DNA of 64,000 bases, taken from Bacteroidaceae bacterium (lineage in GTDB: Bacteria; Bacteroidota; Bacteroidia; Bacteroidales; Bacteroidaceae). Below, piece after piece: positions 51,212-61,305 of the stretch. A model generated the notes under the pieces. It did no database searches and was not told the origin of the DNA. It saw nothing but the letters and a program-made list of their open reading frames with translations. Numbering within the stretch: the stretch's first letter is position 1; each line of letters opens with the position of its first letter. Made by a program: the position numbers and the translations under genes. The DNA lies in contig JAFZFN010000035.1 of NCBI GenBank assembly GCA_017555875.1, positions 122,242 through 186,241 on the forward strand. The letters are read 5' to 3'.

Positions 51212-53515
51212 ATGGGTTTTCGTTATCATCTTTGTACTATCATAGTGTCGTGTGCTACATTAGCATCATGCTCCAGCATAAGCCACATCCCCAAGGATGA
51301 GCTCCTCTATACGGGAACACGAAGCATTGAGGTAGAGGAGAGCACCCCTTCGGCCCTGCTCAGTCAGGCCGTCAATGAAGCCAAAGTAGCATTTGCAGCC
51401 CCGCCCAATAATGCACTGCTCGGCAGTTCGCGCTACCGTACCCCCTTCCCCATAGGGCTATGGGCCTACAATACCTTTGCAGATGACAGCACCGGATGGC
51501 GGCATTGGTTGTACAAGACCTTTGCCACACCACCCATATACATCTCCATGGTCAACCCCAAGCTACGCACAGAGGTGGCCACAAACACGCTACACAACTA
51601 TGGCTACCTGGATGCAGACGCAAGCTACAGGATTGACACACTCGCTGGGGGACGAAAGGCTAAACTCTCCTACACCCTACGTCCTGGCAAGCCTTGGCGC
51701 TATGGAAAAGTAGAGTATCGTGGATTTGAGACAATCATGGACAGCCTCATCCACTCCACCTGGAGCCAGCGATTGCTGCGCGAAGGCGAGCAGATGAGCT
51801 ATGCCACACTGAGCGGTGAGCGCAGTAGGCTCTTCACCCTATTCCGTAATCATGGGTTCTACTACTTCCAGCCAGAGATGATAACGCTCCTTGTCGACAC
51901 CAGCTACGTGGAAGGAGAAGCACAAGTGCGCCTGACACCTCAAACCGACATTACTCGCGCAGCCATCACGCCATGGCATGTAGGGCACACCTACCTCAGA
52001 CTCAATAAACCCCACACTACCCGACAGGCCATCCATCAGGACACCTTGACGAAGGACTTCATCACCTACACCTACGAAGGCAACCGCATCCCCATACACG
52101 AAAGACTACTAGCCTCACGCATAGCATACAACGTGGGCGACCTCTATTCGTCCAATGCACAGGACATGACCCTGCGCGAACTCTATCAGATGGGCATATT
52201 CAACTCTGTCAGCATAAACTATGCTCCACGAGATCATACCGACACACTCGACGTACACATCAACACCATGCTTGAGCTACCCTACGAGTATACTCTCGAG
52301 GCCAACCTCACAACCAAAAATAATGGGTTGGTGGGTCCTAGCATCGTCACATCACTCTCCCGTAAGAACCTCCTACGCATGGCCGAGGTCATCAAACTAA
52401 GCCTTAAGGGGGCCTACGAGTGGCAAACGGACCGAGTCCTGCGCAACAGGGGGAGCGACAACAACTCCTTCGAAGTGGGAGCCGACCTTGTGCTATCTAT
52501 TCCCCAGCTACTCAGTCCTATCGGGAAGGGCAACGACTACACTCGGCCCGTATCCACCACAGCCCGCATCTATGGGGACTGGCTTCACCGTGGCGGATAC
52601 TTCCGCATACTGGCACTAGGAGGCAATGTGACCTACTCTTTCGGCTCGACAGATTGCATGACACACAGCCTTACCCCCTTTGCTCTTACGTTCAACACAC
52701 TGGAGCACAGCACCGCACGATTTGACTCCATCATGTCTGCCAACCCCGCCATCGGACTCTCCTTTCGCAATCAGTTCATACCTGCTGCATCGTACTCGTT
52801 TACCTACGACAACACCAGCTACAATAGCAGAATCCCCTCTCGAGTGATCCTCTCACTCACCTCAGCAGGAGTCGTCACGACTCTACTCTTTGCCGCCACA
52901 GGACACCCATGGGGAGAAAAGGACAAATCCTTATGGGGCACCCCCTATGCGCAATTTGCCAAAGCGACCATCGAGGCCTGCCGCTACTACAACATCACCC
53001 CACGCCACACTCTGGCTACACGCCTTATCTTAGGAGGCATCTATGCCTATGGCAACAGTTCTACCTCTCCCTTCCGCGAACAATTCCATATGGGAGGCTC
53101 CGATGACCTTCGAGCTTTCCCACTCCGCAGCATAGGCCCTGGGAGCTATCACACCACAGGTCGCTACGGATATGTTGACCACGCTGGAGATCTCAAGTTC
53201 GAAGCCAACATCGAATGGCGCTTTCCCCTACTGGGAGAGCTGAGCGGTGCTCTCTTCGTAGATGCCGGCAACGTGTGGCTCCTGCGGGACGACTCCTCAC
53301 GCCCTGGCGGACAGTTCCAATGGCACAAATTTCCACTAGAAATAGCTCTAGGCACCGGCCTTGGCTTCCGTTACGATCTCAAGCTGCTACTCCTCCGCTG
53401 CGATGTAGGCATCCCCCTCCACATCCCCTACCCTACGGAGCGAACGGGCTATTACAACATCCCTCATTTTACGCGAAGCCTCTGCTTGCATCTTGGAGTA
53501 GGGTTCCCGTTTTAG
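51212..53515 (+). CDS. tamL: TamL-type Omp85 outer-membrane lipoprotein
   Basis: A 767-aa BamA/TamA-superfamily protein. The signal peptide ends in a lipobox (TLASCSS), so it is a lipoprotein, the hallmark of the Bacteroidetes TamA relative TamL. POTRA-type repeats fill about residues 30-390 (FRNHGFYYFQPEMITLLVDT; MTLRELYQMGIFNSVSINYA). The C-terminal 16-strand barrel (about 400-767) has the superfamily block EQFHMGGSDDLRAFPLRSIG and FVDAGNVWLL, ending in an aromatic residue (GVGFPF), as needed for membrane insertion. Partner: the TamB-like protein encoded just upstream. Confidence 0.93.
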   Translation: MGFRYHLCTIIVSCATLASCSSISHIPKDELLYTGTRSIEVEESTPSALLSQAVNEAKVAFAAPPNNALLGSSRYRTPFPIGLWAYNTFADDSTGWRHWLYKTFATPPIYISMVNPKLRTEVATNTLHNYGYLDADASYRIDTLAGGRKAKLSYTLRPGKPWRYGKVEYRGFETIMDSLIHSTWSQRLLREGEQMSYATLSGERSRLFTLFRNHGFYYFQPEMITLLVDTSYVEGEAQVRLTPQTDITRAAITPWHVGHTYLRLNKPHTTRQAIHQDTLTKDFITYTYEGNRIPIHERLLASRIAYNVGDLYSSNAQDMTLRELYQMGIFNSVSINYAPRDHTDTLDVHINTMLELPYEYTLEANLTTKNNGLVGPSIVTSLSRKNLLRMAEVIKLSLKGAYEWQTDRVLRNRGSDNNSFEVGADLVLSIPQLLSPIGKGNDYTRPVSTTARIYGDWLHRGGYFRILALGGNVTYSFGSTDCMTHSLTPFALTFNTLEHSTARFDSIMSANPAIGLSFRNQFIPAASYSFTYDNTSYNSRIPSRVILSLTSAGVVTTLLFAATGHPWGEKDKSLWGTPYAQFAKATIEACRYYNITPRHTLATRLILGGIYAYGNSSTSPFREQFHMGGSDDLRAFPLRSIGPGSYHTTGRYGYVDHAGDLKFEANIEWRFPLLGELSGALFVDAGNVWLLRDDSSRPGGQFQWHKFPLEIALGTGLGFRYDLKLLLLRCDVGIPLHIPYPTERTGYYNIPHFTRSLCLHLGVGFPF

Positions 53516-53571
53516 CCAGTTACCGCAGCTCACGAGAGTCCTTCACACATCCCTTTCCCTCAAACAACAAT

Positions 53572-53601
53572 GTAGGCAGCAAACCCATGTCTGCTGCCTA
53601 C
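53572..53601. terminator. Terminator between convergent tamL and the GH84-GH16 gene
   Basis: GTAGGCAGCA (53572-53581) pairs perfectly with TGCTGCCTAC (53592-53601) around a 10-nt loop. It sits in the 106-bp convergent spacer. Confidence 0.6.
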
Positions 53602-53621
53602 ATCATTCAGATATTCTGCTT

Positions 53622-56600
53622 TTACTTGATCACCATCTTCTTGCCTCCTACAACGTAGATTCCCTTAGGGAGATTCTCTACGCTCCCCTCGAGGCGCACG
53701 CCCTGAAGGGTGTATATGGCATCGTTCTTGGGTTCTTCTTGCTCCACTACAGAGATAGCATCTACCACTCCATTCGTGTTGCGCATACCATCCTTCTGGT
53801 ACACACGTACCCAGTCGAAGCGGGTCTCATAGGTGTGAGTGATATCAGCATTAGCAGCCCATGCACCATTGCCTACGCTCTGGTTGAGGATGAGGTGGAA
53901 ATGCTTGTCGAAGGGCCATTGACCTTCGTCGAGGTGCGACTTGTTGGTCGACTTGGTGTAGCGACCCACCTCCTTACCATCAAGATACCAGATGAGAGCC
54001 TTGTCAGTCCACTCGAGTCCATAGGTGTGGTAGCGGTCATAAGAGCAACCAGTGCTGAAGCTCGACTGAGGCTCGTTCTTGTGACCGAGATCATAGGTCC
54101 AGTTGCTATGCACAGTGTGGTACGAGGTGTTCTGGGTATCGATAACCTCCCAGATGTCAATCTCACCGCAGTCGGGCCAGCCGAGCGACTGGTCTTCGGG
54201 CATCATCCAGAAGGCGGGGAAGTTACCAATCCAAAGATTGTTATAGATACGCGCCTCCACATAGCCATAGGTGAAGCCAAACTTACCCATGCTCTTGATA
54301 CCACCCGTGATCATGTCTACAGGGTCAGAAGCCTTATCGGGATTGGGGATAGCACGGGCCACGAGGTCGCCATCTTCGAGGTAGATGACCTCCTCGCTAT
54401 CGCTGAGCCAGCGGTTCCATGTAGCGCCATAGCGCTGGCAGCGCATCCACTTCGCTGCTGTGGGCTGCGACTTGTCGGCTCCGTTAAACTCATCGCTGAA
54501 GACGAGGCTCCACTCCGTGCCCTCCTTACGATCGAAGGTGGCATAGAGGTTCACGTCACCCTCGGTCATCTCAGCAGGTATAGTAGCCTTGCCGCTCTTG
54601 GCAGCCACATAGGTCTCAGTCCACTGACGATTTCCCTCAGCATCAAACTCGGCACCATCGAGGTTTTGTCCGTAGCGTACGGTGAGACCCTTGGCTGCAT
54701 AGCCTGGAGCACCACGCAACACCACATCGAAGGCCATGCCTGGCATCACCTTGCTGGGGAGTGCAGTGTAATCAGGTCCGTCGATGCTACCATTGGTGGT
54801 ATACTGACGCAACACACCAGGCTCGGGGTCGGGACCTACATATTCGCCCTTGGGCACAATCTTGATGACATAGCTCGACGAGCGTCCGAGGTTCTCGCCT
54901 TCCAAGCGATCGCCCTTGACATTCCACCACCGTTGTCCGAGCTGACTAGCAGCCGATTGGGTGATCTGTATGGAGCACATGCCATCCATGGTGAGGATGA
55001 GGTAGGTGTTCCAATCTGCGTAGTAGGGGTTAGTACCAAACACGCCATGCTCATTGACATAGCGTCCGTCAGCTTCGCTGGTGAGCTTATAGTGGTTCTT
55101 ACCTGCAGGATCGAAGGTGAAGCGCCACTCCTGAGCTTCGCCCGGTGTAGTAACCTTCTTGAAGATGGGGTGGCTACCTGTTCCGTGAGGATTAGTGTTG
55201 GTGAGATAGCGGTCGCCATCCATGATGTAGTAGACGTCACGTGTGTTGGAGATGGGAGCTACAGGTGCCTCGCCCGCTACAGGTACAAGGTCGAAGATGA
55301 ACTGGTCAGGCTCGATGCTGTTGCTGCCGCTCTGCACGACACGTGAGTTGCTCACGGTCCAGAACTTATCTCCTGCTTTGCCACCATTCTGTATGCAATA
55401 CTTGCCGTTGGCCATACGTAATATATAATAGGTGTGCCATACTGGTTCGTAGGGATTGGTGCTATTGTCTTTGGTAAATTGTCCCAGCTCATTGAGGTAG
55501 CGATTGTCGAGCATATTGATGATCTTGTATCGTCCCGTCTCAGGGTCTATGGCGATCTGCCACTCCTGACGTTGTGGCTTCACATCGTCGCGCTTATCAA
55601 CGAACGTGGGAGCCGTTCCTGCCACACCCTCACTCTGATTGGAGAGGTACTTGCCTTCGTGCATGATGAAGTAGGTACCATTCTCTATCTCCTGTGCAGG
55701 GAACACATCGGTGCGATAGTCATAGCTGCCCTTATACTCAGCCACCAGTGTGGCCAGTGTGGCCTTGAGGAAGGGGGCTATGTGATAGGAAGCCACGACG
55801 GGATTGGGGGTCTTGATAGAGCCCTCGAAGTCACGTGAGCGCACTGCACTCTGTGCAGCATCGTAGTCCTGATAACGGAGGTAGCTCTCGATGAAAGCCT
55901 CGGGTTGCTTGGCTGCCAATGCCTCGTACATGTTCATCAGCTCTGTACCCTTGAGCGCCATGTAACGCATCACCTCACACCAGGGTTTGATCTCGGCAAC
56001 GAGGGCAGGGCTCTCCTTGCTGCTCATGAGGGTAGCAGCGGCGTCAGAGAGGAGGGTGAAGTGGGTGCGCAGCACGGTGGTGGCAGCAGCTACGTCTCCC
56101 TTCTTCATGAGGGCATTGAACTCATCCCTTGCCTTCACGAAGCGGGGCGATTCATCGGTGCGACGCAATCCATGCACGGTCTCGCCAAGGTCCACATTGT
56201 TCTCACAGAAGAGGTGGAACGCCTCGCTATGTTCGGGCATGAGGTAGCGGATAGCGCTCTCCCACGAAGCATTGGCATCATAGGCATCCATGTTCCAGCA
56301 GTAGTCTCCTATGCTATAGAGCGACACCTTGGAAGCCTCGGCATACTCCATGGGGTTCGAGGTGAAACCTGCGAGTTGCGAAGCGATGTTAAGGTCATTG
56401 CCATAGGTGGGACCCATGAGCATGTGGTCGATACAGTAGTCGGTAACGGGATAGTTGAGCCAGATGTAGGCATTACGCTTGATGCGTGTGTTGACCCAGT
56501 TCATGTCATCCTTGCCTATCATGTCCACCACGCTGTTTCCAGTCCACATGATGTGCATCTCCTTGTCGAGAGTGCTTCCCAATGCATTGAGATAGGTGTC

Positions 56601-57521
56601 ACTGCCACCAGTGTAGGCTCTATTGTACTGTGTGGGGCACATGATGATGGGGGTCACATCACCGTGCTTCTTCACAAAGTTCTCGTTGAGGTAGTTGAGG
56701 TACTCGGCCTGTCTGTCACCCTTGCTCTGCTCATCACCGAAGATATCGTCGAAGAAGATGGCAAAGTCGCGCACACCGAGTGCATACATCTTCTCCAGCT
56801 TGGTGATTGAGGCCTTGCGGTCAGCATCAGTCCACTGGATGTCTCCACCCGGATGCATAGCCCACACGAAGCGCACCTTGCTCTTGGCAGCCGCTTCGAC
56901 CAACTTGGCTATACGCTCACCCTGTGCCTTGGGATAGGGCTCGCGCCATCTGCCACGGTGATACTCGTCGTCCTTGGGACCATAGATATAGACATTCATC
57001 TTGGTGCGGCCAAAGAACTCAAACAAGCTCTTGCGGTCTTCATCACTGAAGGGATTGCCATAGTATCCCTCTACCAATCCGCGGTCAGCTACTTCGGGCC
57101 AGTCGGTGATGGTCACGCTCTGCACTTCGGGTTGCTCGGCCAGCTGCAAGTAGCTCTGCACGCCATAGTAGGTACCCGAGGCATCGTTACCCGCGATGAC
57201 CACGCCATCTGCAGATACACTGAGGTAATACCCCTCAGCCTTGGCAGGAATCATGCTCTCATAGGCAGCCACAGCCGCATCGCCACGCTCACCGATGGTG
57301 AGGTTTATCGTGCCCCCCTCGGTGGTAAAGTGCTTGGTAAGCAATGCCACCGCGTCGGCATCAGCATCAGCAGCCCCCACGAGGGTGTATGCAACCGTAT
57401 TGTCAAAAGCCTTGGCTGTGCCCCACTCCACCTCTTGTGGTTTGGGGAAAATGTCTGTTTTTTGTGCCATAGCGCCCATGGTCGTGAGGGCGGTGAGGCC
57501 AGCAAGAAGGAGTTTCTTCAT
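53622..57521 (-). CDS. GH84 beta-N-acetylglucosaminidase fused to a GH16 endo-glycosidase
   Basis: A 1299-aa secreted enzyme. The signal peptide is MKKLLLAGLTALTTMGAMAQ (an ATG at 57542 would add seven residues). The GH84 barrel spans about 145-430 with FAIFFDDIFGDEQ, the catalytic Asp pair near 255. A helical domain and two ricin-like QxW segments follow (620-880; TYFIMHEGKYLSNQSEG). Next comes a short repeat domain (900-1000), then a GH16 domain (about 1004-1240) with the catalytic motif GEIDIWEVID near 1122 (two Glu and one Asp intact). The C-terminus is a sorting-type tail (LPKGIYVVGGKKMVIK). GH84 removes terminal GlcNAc; GH16 members in gut mucin degraders cut internal poly-LacNAc, others cut laminarin or agar, so the GH16 substrate is open. 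It lies directly behind the GH20 gene. Confidence 0.92.
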   Translation of the reverse strand: MKKLLLAGLTALTTMGAMAQKTDIFPKPQEVEWGTAKAFDNTVAYTLVGAADADADAVALLTKHFTTEGGTINLTIGERGDAAVAAYESMIPAKAEGYYLSVSADGVVIAGNDASGTYYGVQSYLQLAEQPEVQSVTITDWPEVADRGLVEGYYGNPFSDEDRKSLFEFFGRTKMNVYIYGPKDDEYHRGRWREPYPKAQGERIAKLVEAAAKSKVRFVWAMHPGGDIQWTDADRKASITKLEKMYALGVRDFAIFFDDIFGDEQSKGDRQAEYLNYLNENFVKKHGDVTPIIMCPTQYNRAYTGGSDTYLNALGSTLDKEMHIMWTGNSVVDMIGKDDMNWVNTRIKRNAYIWLNYPVTDYCIDHMLMGPTYGNDLNIASQLAGFTSNPMEYAEASKVSLYSIGDYCWNMDAYDANASWESAIRYLMPEHSEAFHLFCENNVDLGETVHGLRRTDESPRFVKARDEFNALMKKGDVAAATTVLRTHFTLLSDAAATLMSSKESPALVAEIKPWCEVMRYMALKGTELMNMYEALAAKQPEAFIESYLRYQDYDAAQSAVRSRDFEGSIKTPNPVVASYHIAPFLKATLATLVAEYKGSYDYRTDVFPAQEIENGTYFIMHEGKYLSNQSEGVAGTAPTFVDKRDDVKPQRQEWQIAIDPETGRYKIINMLDNRYLNELGQFTKDNSTNPYEPVWHTYYILRMANGKYCIQNGGKAGDKFWTVSNSRVVQSGSNSIEPDQFIFDLVPVAGEAPVAPISNTRDVYYIMDGDRYLTNTNPHGTGSHPIFKKVTTPGEAQEWRFTFDPAGKNHYKLTSEADGRYVNEHGVFGTNPYYADWNTYLILTMDGMCSIQITQSAASQLGQRWWNVKGDRLEGENLGRSSSYVIKIVPKGEYVGPDPEPGVLRQYTTNGSIDGPDYTALPSKVMPGMAFDVVLRGAPGYAAKGLTVRYGQNLDGAEFDAEGNRQWTETYVAAKSGKATIPAEMTEGDVNLYATFDRKEGTEWSLVFSDEFNGADKSQPTAAKWMRCQRYGATWNRWLSDSEEVIYLEDGDLVARAIPNPDKASDPVDMITGGIKSMGKFGFTYGYVEARIYNNLWIGNFPAFWMMPEDQSLGWPDCGEIDIWEVIDTQNTSYHTVHSNWTYDLGHKNEPQSSFSTGCSYDRYHTYGLEWTDKALIWYLDGKEVGRYTKSTNKSHLDEGQWPFDKHFHLILNQSVGNGAWAANADITHTYETRFDWVRVYQKDGMRNTNGVVDAISVVEQEEPKNDAIYTLQGVRLEGSVENLPKGIYVVGGKKMVIK

Positions 57522-57543
57522 ATTATTCGTGTGTTTTAGCATT

Positions 57544-60500
57544 TTATTTTACAATCTTTTTTCCTCCACGGATGTACACACCAGGCTGTGTGAGGCGACC
57601 CACTCTGCGTCCATGCAGATCGTAGGTGACACCCTCTGTGCTCTCATTCACGATGGGAGCAATGCCTGTCTCCACCTTGACATTGCTCTTTTGGAACTCC
57701 CACACGCAAGCACCCCAGAATTCTTTCAGCAGGACATACTGCCATGAATTGGGGTTGGTGTACCAAGCTCCCGAGGCATTGTTATTGATGATACAGATAC
57801 CAGTCTGGCCATCGAGCGTACGCTCTTCGAGAGTCCAAGCATACTCCTCACCTAGTTTGATGGCTTGATCGCCATTATGCGTTGTAGGATAAGCAGCGGC
57901 GCCTGTGGCCTTGTTAATGAGGTATACGGTACCTCCAGGACGCTTCACGATTTGCCATAGGAAGTGGTCGCCATTAGCCTTGGACATGGGGACAACCATC
58001 GCCTTACTACTGTCGTAAGCAGCACAGGGATTACCCCAGAACAGATTGCAAATGTAGTAGTAGTATCCCTCATCGAGGCTCTGCGCAAATCCTGTGCGCT
58101 CCATCTGCTGGAACTGCAGATACAGTGCCATGTAAGCCGCATATTGTGCTTCGGTAACAGCACCAGCAGCGAGTGTCTCCTTAGCCGCATCGATGACCTC
58201 CTTCTGGAGGAATGCCAATGCTTCCGCAGTGGGTTGGTTTGACTCACCAGGCTTAGCCGTCAGGATGATGTGCTCGCACTTCTTCACCAATCCTTGCAAC
58301 CATGCAGTATAGTCGGTCACCTCCTCGATGCGCCATGTGCCATTGTAGCAGAGGGCCGCCTCATCCTTGGCAAACACGACTCCTGTGCCCTCGGCACTGA
58401 GACGCTTCACACTGCCTGTCACCGCAGCGTTGTATCCCTCAACGGCAGAGATGGTCACCACACCAGGGATATAGGAGTAGTTCTTGGTAGCGATGGTAGC
58501 CTTGTCGACACGGAGAGCCGTACCCTGCTCGGTGATGCTGACAGCCTTGTTGTAGCCAGTCATGGTGAGCTGACCCTTGCTGTAGCAGTTGGTCAGGATG
58601 TAACCGTCACCACTGGGAACAAACTGCCACAACTCCTCGGGCTCGGTCTGCGGGGTGTAGTGGAAGTTCACTCCCGTACCCTTCTGATACATTGTAGAGC
58701 CCTCGTACTGACGCTTAAAGTAGGTCGATGCCGAGAGGATGCGATAGGTCTTACCTGCCTCGGGCTGCACGATGGGTGCGGCCTTATAGGCTGCGATGGC
58801 CTCCTTCAGCGCATCGATATTGAGCGCCGAGGCCTTAGCCGTATTGAGCACCTCCTCCAGTGCATCATAGTTCTCTGCTGCAGGATAGCCCACACCACCG
58901 CGGATGCTGGCAGCGAGGATCTCCTCGGCCTCCATGATGGCCTGCTCAGCCTCGGTGTACTGCTTGGGCTCTATGTAGTGCTTGGCATAGGTATATCCGA
59001 GCTGGTCGAGGATCTCGTCGTGTGACTGCAGTCGACGGTAGAAGCTCACCCAGTTCTTCTGGCTATTAGGCAACCAACCCACCTCGGCCAACGCGAGGAT
59101 ACGGGGCAGGAGGCAGTACTCGAGCTCCTCATTGTCGTTGAGCGTCTCAGCCCAAAGGTTGGCCTGTGCACCCATGCAGAACTCCTCCTGTCCGCTAAGG
59201 TAGGCCACGGGATTGAGTGAGTAGACGCGCTCAAGGGTATTCACACCCCATCCGCCATAGTAGATCTCATCGACGAGCGCATCAGCGTCACTCACCTGGG
59301 GGAAGTCGATATATACATGTGAGTAGGGGCAGAGGATGCTCTTGAAGCCGAGGTCAGCAGCCTTCTTCGAGAGGGCACCGCTCTGGTTCCATGCCATGAT
59401 GACGGGAGTGGTGGTGTTCTTGGTGTCCCAGTGGGCGAGCACCTCGTCCCATACGACGATATCCTTACCATAATCATTCTTGAGGTAGGTACCGAGCTTC
59501 TCCACGAGCCATGACTGCAGCTCGTGCACACCAGCCAAGCCCTCCTCCTGCACGCGACGCAAGCAGTCCTCATTGGTGGCCCACTGCTCTGTGGGGCACT
59601 CGTCACCACCGAGGTGGATGTAGGGGAAGGGGAACACCTCGGCTACATGACCGAGCACGCACTTGAGGAAGTCGATGACCTCGTCCTTGCCCACGTTGAG
59701 CACGTCGTGTGAGATACCACCGTCGATGCGCACCTCATACTTCTTCGTGGGGTCGCAACTGAATTCGGGGTACGAAGCCACTGCAGCCACCATGTGACCG
59801 GGAAGGTCTATCTCGGGTAGGATATCGATGTTGCGCTCAGCAGCATAGGCCACGATCTCGCGCAGGTCGTCGAGCGTGAAGTACATGCCACGTCCATACT
59901 CGGTGTCGTCGAAGAACTTCACCCCGTCACCATTATTGGTAAATGAGCCCGCACGCACGGCGCCCACCTCAGTGAGCTTGGGATATTCGGGAATCTCGAT
60001 ACGCCAGCCCTGGTCATCGGTGAGGTGCCAGTGGAAGCGGTTGAGCTTGTAGAAGGCCATGATGTCGAGCACCTTCTTCACCTCATCCTTGTCGAAGAAG
60101 TGACGGGCCACGTCCATCATGAAGCCGCGATGCTCAAACTGCGGTTTGTCCTTGATGCTCATCAAGGGGATGTCCCACATGGCGCTGCAGCCCGAGTTAC
60201 ACAGAGAGCCTGAGAAGAACTCGCGGGGCAACAACTGCATCAGCGTCTGCAAGGCATAGAGCTCGCCACCATAGCTGGAGGTCTTGATCTCGATGCCGTC
60301 CTCCTTCACCAGGAGGGTGTATCCGTCGCGGGGCAGGGTTTCGTCGGTGCCAAACCATATCTCGCCCCATGCAGGTGTGTCCTCAGCCTTCTTCACCTCC
60401 AGTGTGATGCCTGCTGATGTCTTCAGCTGTGCAGCAAAAGCCTCGGCATGCTCCTTCATGGCATCGCTGCCATAGGCGATAGCGTTCAGTGCAGCAACGT

Positions 60501-61062
60501 GAAGTGCCCCTCCATGTATCACAACAAGCTCGGCGGGATAGGGAATGATGGCAAACTTGCTCATGTTCTCCACCGCCGTAGCATCGACAAACTTCACGGG
60601 GTTGTTCTGGTCCCCATTGTTCCACAGGCCTGCACCACGATTATCGTTGGGGCCGCCCCAGAGGTTGATCGAGATGCCCGAGTTACCCTTAGGATGCACC
60701 TCGTAACCTTCACCAGCCTCAGTGATGGTAAAGCGGCTCACGCCCGACGCTGTGGCCGACGCCTTCACCTTCTCGTTCACCGCGGCCGAGCTCACATAGA
60801 GCGTATAGCCCTTCTTGTTCACAAACTGATACCCCTCGGTACCATTACCTGTCACCTTCCACAGCTGAGCCTCGTTGCCCACCGCTGCCCCTACAGAGAT
60901 CTCCGCATCGGGTGTATCGGCAGTGATAGCCTTGCCGCCGTTGACAAACTGGATGAGATACCACACCGCATGATCATCGGTGCTCACTGTGGGGAAGCCC
61001 TGTGCGAGCGCTCCCAGCATACTCATGCCGAAGCAGAGCAATGCAAGAAAATGTTTTTTCAT
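57544..61062 (-). CDS. GH20 beta-hexosaminidase, secreted multidomain
   Basis: A 1172-aa secreted enzyme that removes terminal beta-GlcNAc or GalNAc. The signal peptide is about residues 1-20 (HFLALLCFGMSMLGALAQG). An N-terminal ricin-like domain spans about 25-170. A GH20 N-domain (175-300) is followed by the catalytic barrel (300-680): FMMDVARHFFDKDEVKKVLD, RFHWHLTDDQGWRIEIPEYP, and the catalytic Asp-Glu pair in HLGGDECPTEQW near 487. Helical FIVAR-like parts and two beta-trefoil-type segments follow, then a sorting-type tail (YDLHGRRV...GVYIRGGKKIVK). It is the first gene of a two-gene unit with the GH84-GH16 protein. The -7 element TATCTTTG lies at 61126-61119. Confidence 0.94.
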   Translation of the reverse strand: MKKHFLALLCFGMSMLGALAQGFPTVSTDDHAVWYLIQFVNGGKAITADTPDAEISVGAAVGNEAQLWKVTGNGTEGYQFVNKKGYTLYVSSAAVNEKVKASATASGVSRFTITEAGEGYEVHPKGNSGISINLWGGPNDNRGAGLWNNGDQNNPVKFVDATAVENMSKFAIIPYPAELVVIHGGALHVAALNAIAYGSDAMKEHAEAFAAQLKTSAGITLEVKKAEDTPAWGEIWFGTDETLPRDGYTLLVKEDGIEIKTSSYGGELYALQTLMQLLPREFFSGSLCNSGCSAMWDIPLMSIKDKPQFEHRGFMMDVARHFFDKDEVKKVLDIMAFYKLNRFHWHLTDDQGWRIEIPEYPKLTEVGAVRAGSFTNNGDGVKFFDDTEYGRGMYFTLDDLREIVAYAAERNIDILPEIDLPGHMVAAVASYPEFSCDPTKKYEVRIDGGISHDVLNVGKDEVIDFLKCVLGHVAEVFPFPYIHLGGDECPTEQWATNEDCLRRVQEEGLAGVHELQSWLVEKLGTYLKNDYGKDIVVWDEVLAHWDTKNTTTPVIMAWNQSGALSKKAADLGFKSILCPYSHVYIDFPQVSDADALVDEIYYGGWGVNTLERVYSLNPVAYLSGQEEFCMGAQANLWAETLNDNEELEYCLLPRILALAEVGWLPNSQKNWVSFYRRLQSHDEILDQLGYTYAKHYIEPKQYTEAEQAIMEAEEILAASIRGGVGYPAAENYDALEEVLNTAKASALNIDALKEAIAAYKAAPIVQPEAGKTYRILSASTYFKRQYEGSTMYQKGTGVNFHYTPQTEPEELWQFVPSGDGYILTNCYSKGQLTMTGYNKAVSITEQGTALRVDKATIATKNYSYIPGVVTISAVEGYNAAVTGSVKRLSAEGTGVVFAKDEAALCYNGTWRIEEVTDYTAWLQGLVKKCEHIILTAKPGESNQPTAEALAFLQKEVIDAAKETLAAGAVTEAQYAAYMALYLQFQQMERTGFAQSLDEGYYYYICNLFWGNPCAAYDSSKAMVVPMSKANGDHFLWQIVKRPGGTVYLINKATGAAAYPTTHNGDQAIKLGEEYAWTLEERTLDGQTGICIINNNASGAWYTNPNSWQYVLLKEFWGACVWEFQKSNVKVETGIAPIVNESTEGVTYDLHGRRVGRLTQPGVYIRGGKKIVK

Positions 61063-61118
61063 CGATTTATAATTTGGGATTGATTAGTAGTCATGGCATT
61101 CTATCTCACTTATAGGTG

Positions 61119-61126
61119 CAAAGATA
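61119..61126 (-). promoter_or_regulatory. -7 element for the GH20 operon
   Basis: Minus-strand TATCTTTG. The -33 position reads ATTG at 61150-61147, a weak match at 20 bp. Confidence 0.55.
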
Positions 61127-61218
61127 AGTATTATTTGTAATATTTACAATATTTAAGATGACAAATCCCTCCACGAGAGACAGAAAGAGGCCTCGCCGCT
61201 TGTTTTGCAACGCTTTTT

Positions 61219-61249
61219 TTTGCACGTCCAGTTTTTTTGTGTAAGTTTG
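61219..61249 (+). promoter_or_regulatory. mutA promoter
   Basis: TTTG (61219-61222), 19 bp, TAAGTTTG (61242-61249), 57 nt before the start codon. Divergent from the GH20 promoter. Confidence 0.8.
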
Positions 61250-61305
61250 CGGCTATTAACAAAACGTTAAAACCAATTTTATAAATCATAATTCACGAAA
61301 AGACT

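Noticed and set aside
53739..55346. 535-codon plus-strand frame opposite the GH84-GH16 gene
   Set aside because: Antisense shadow. The minus-strand product has complete catalytic motifs; this frame shows none.
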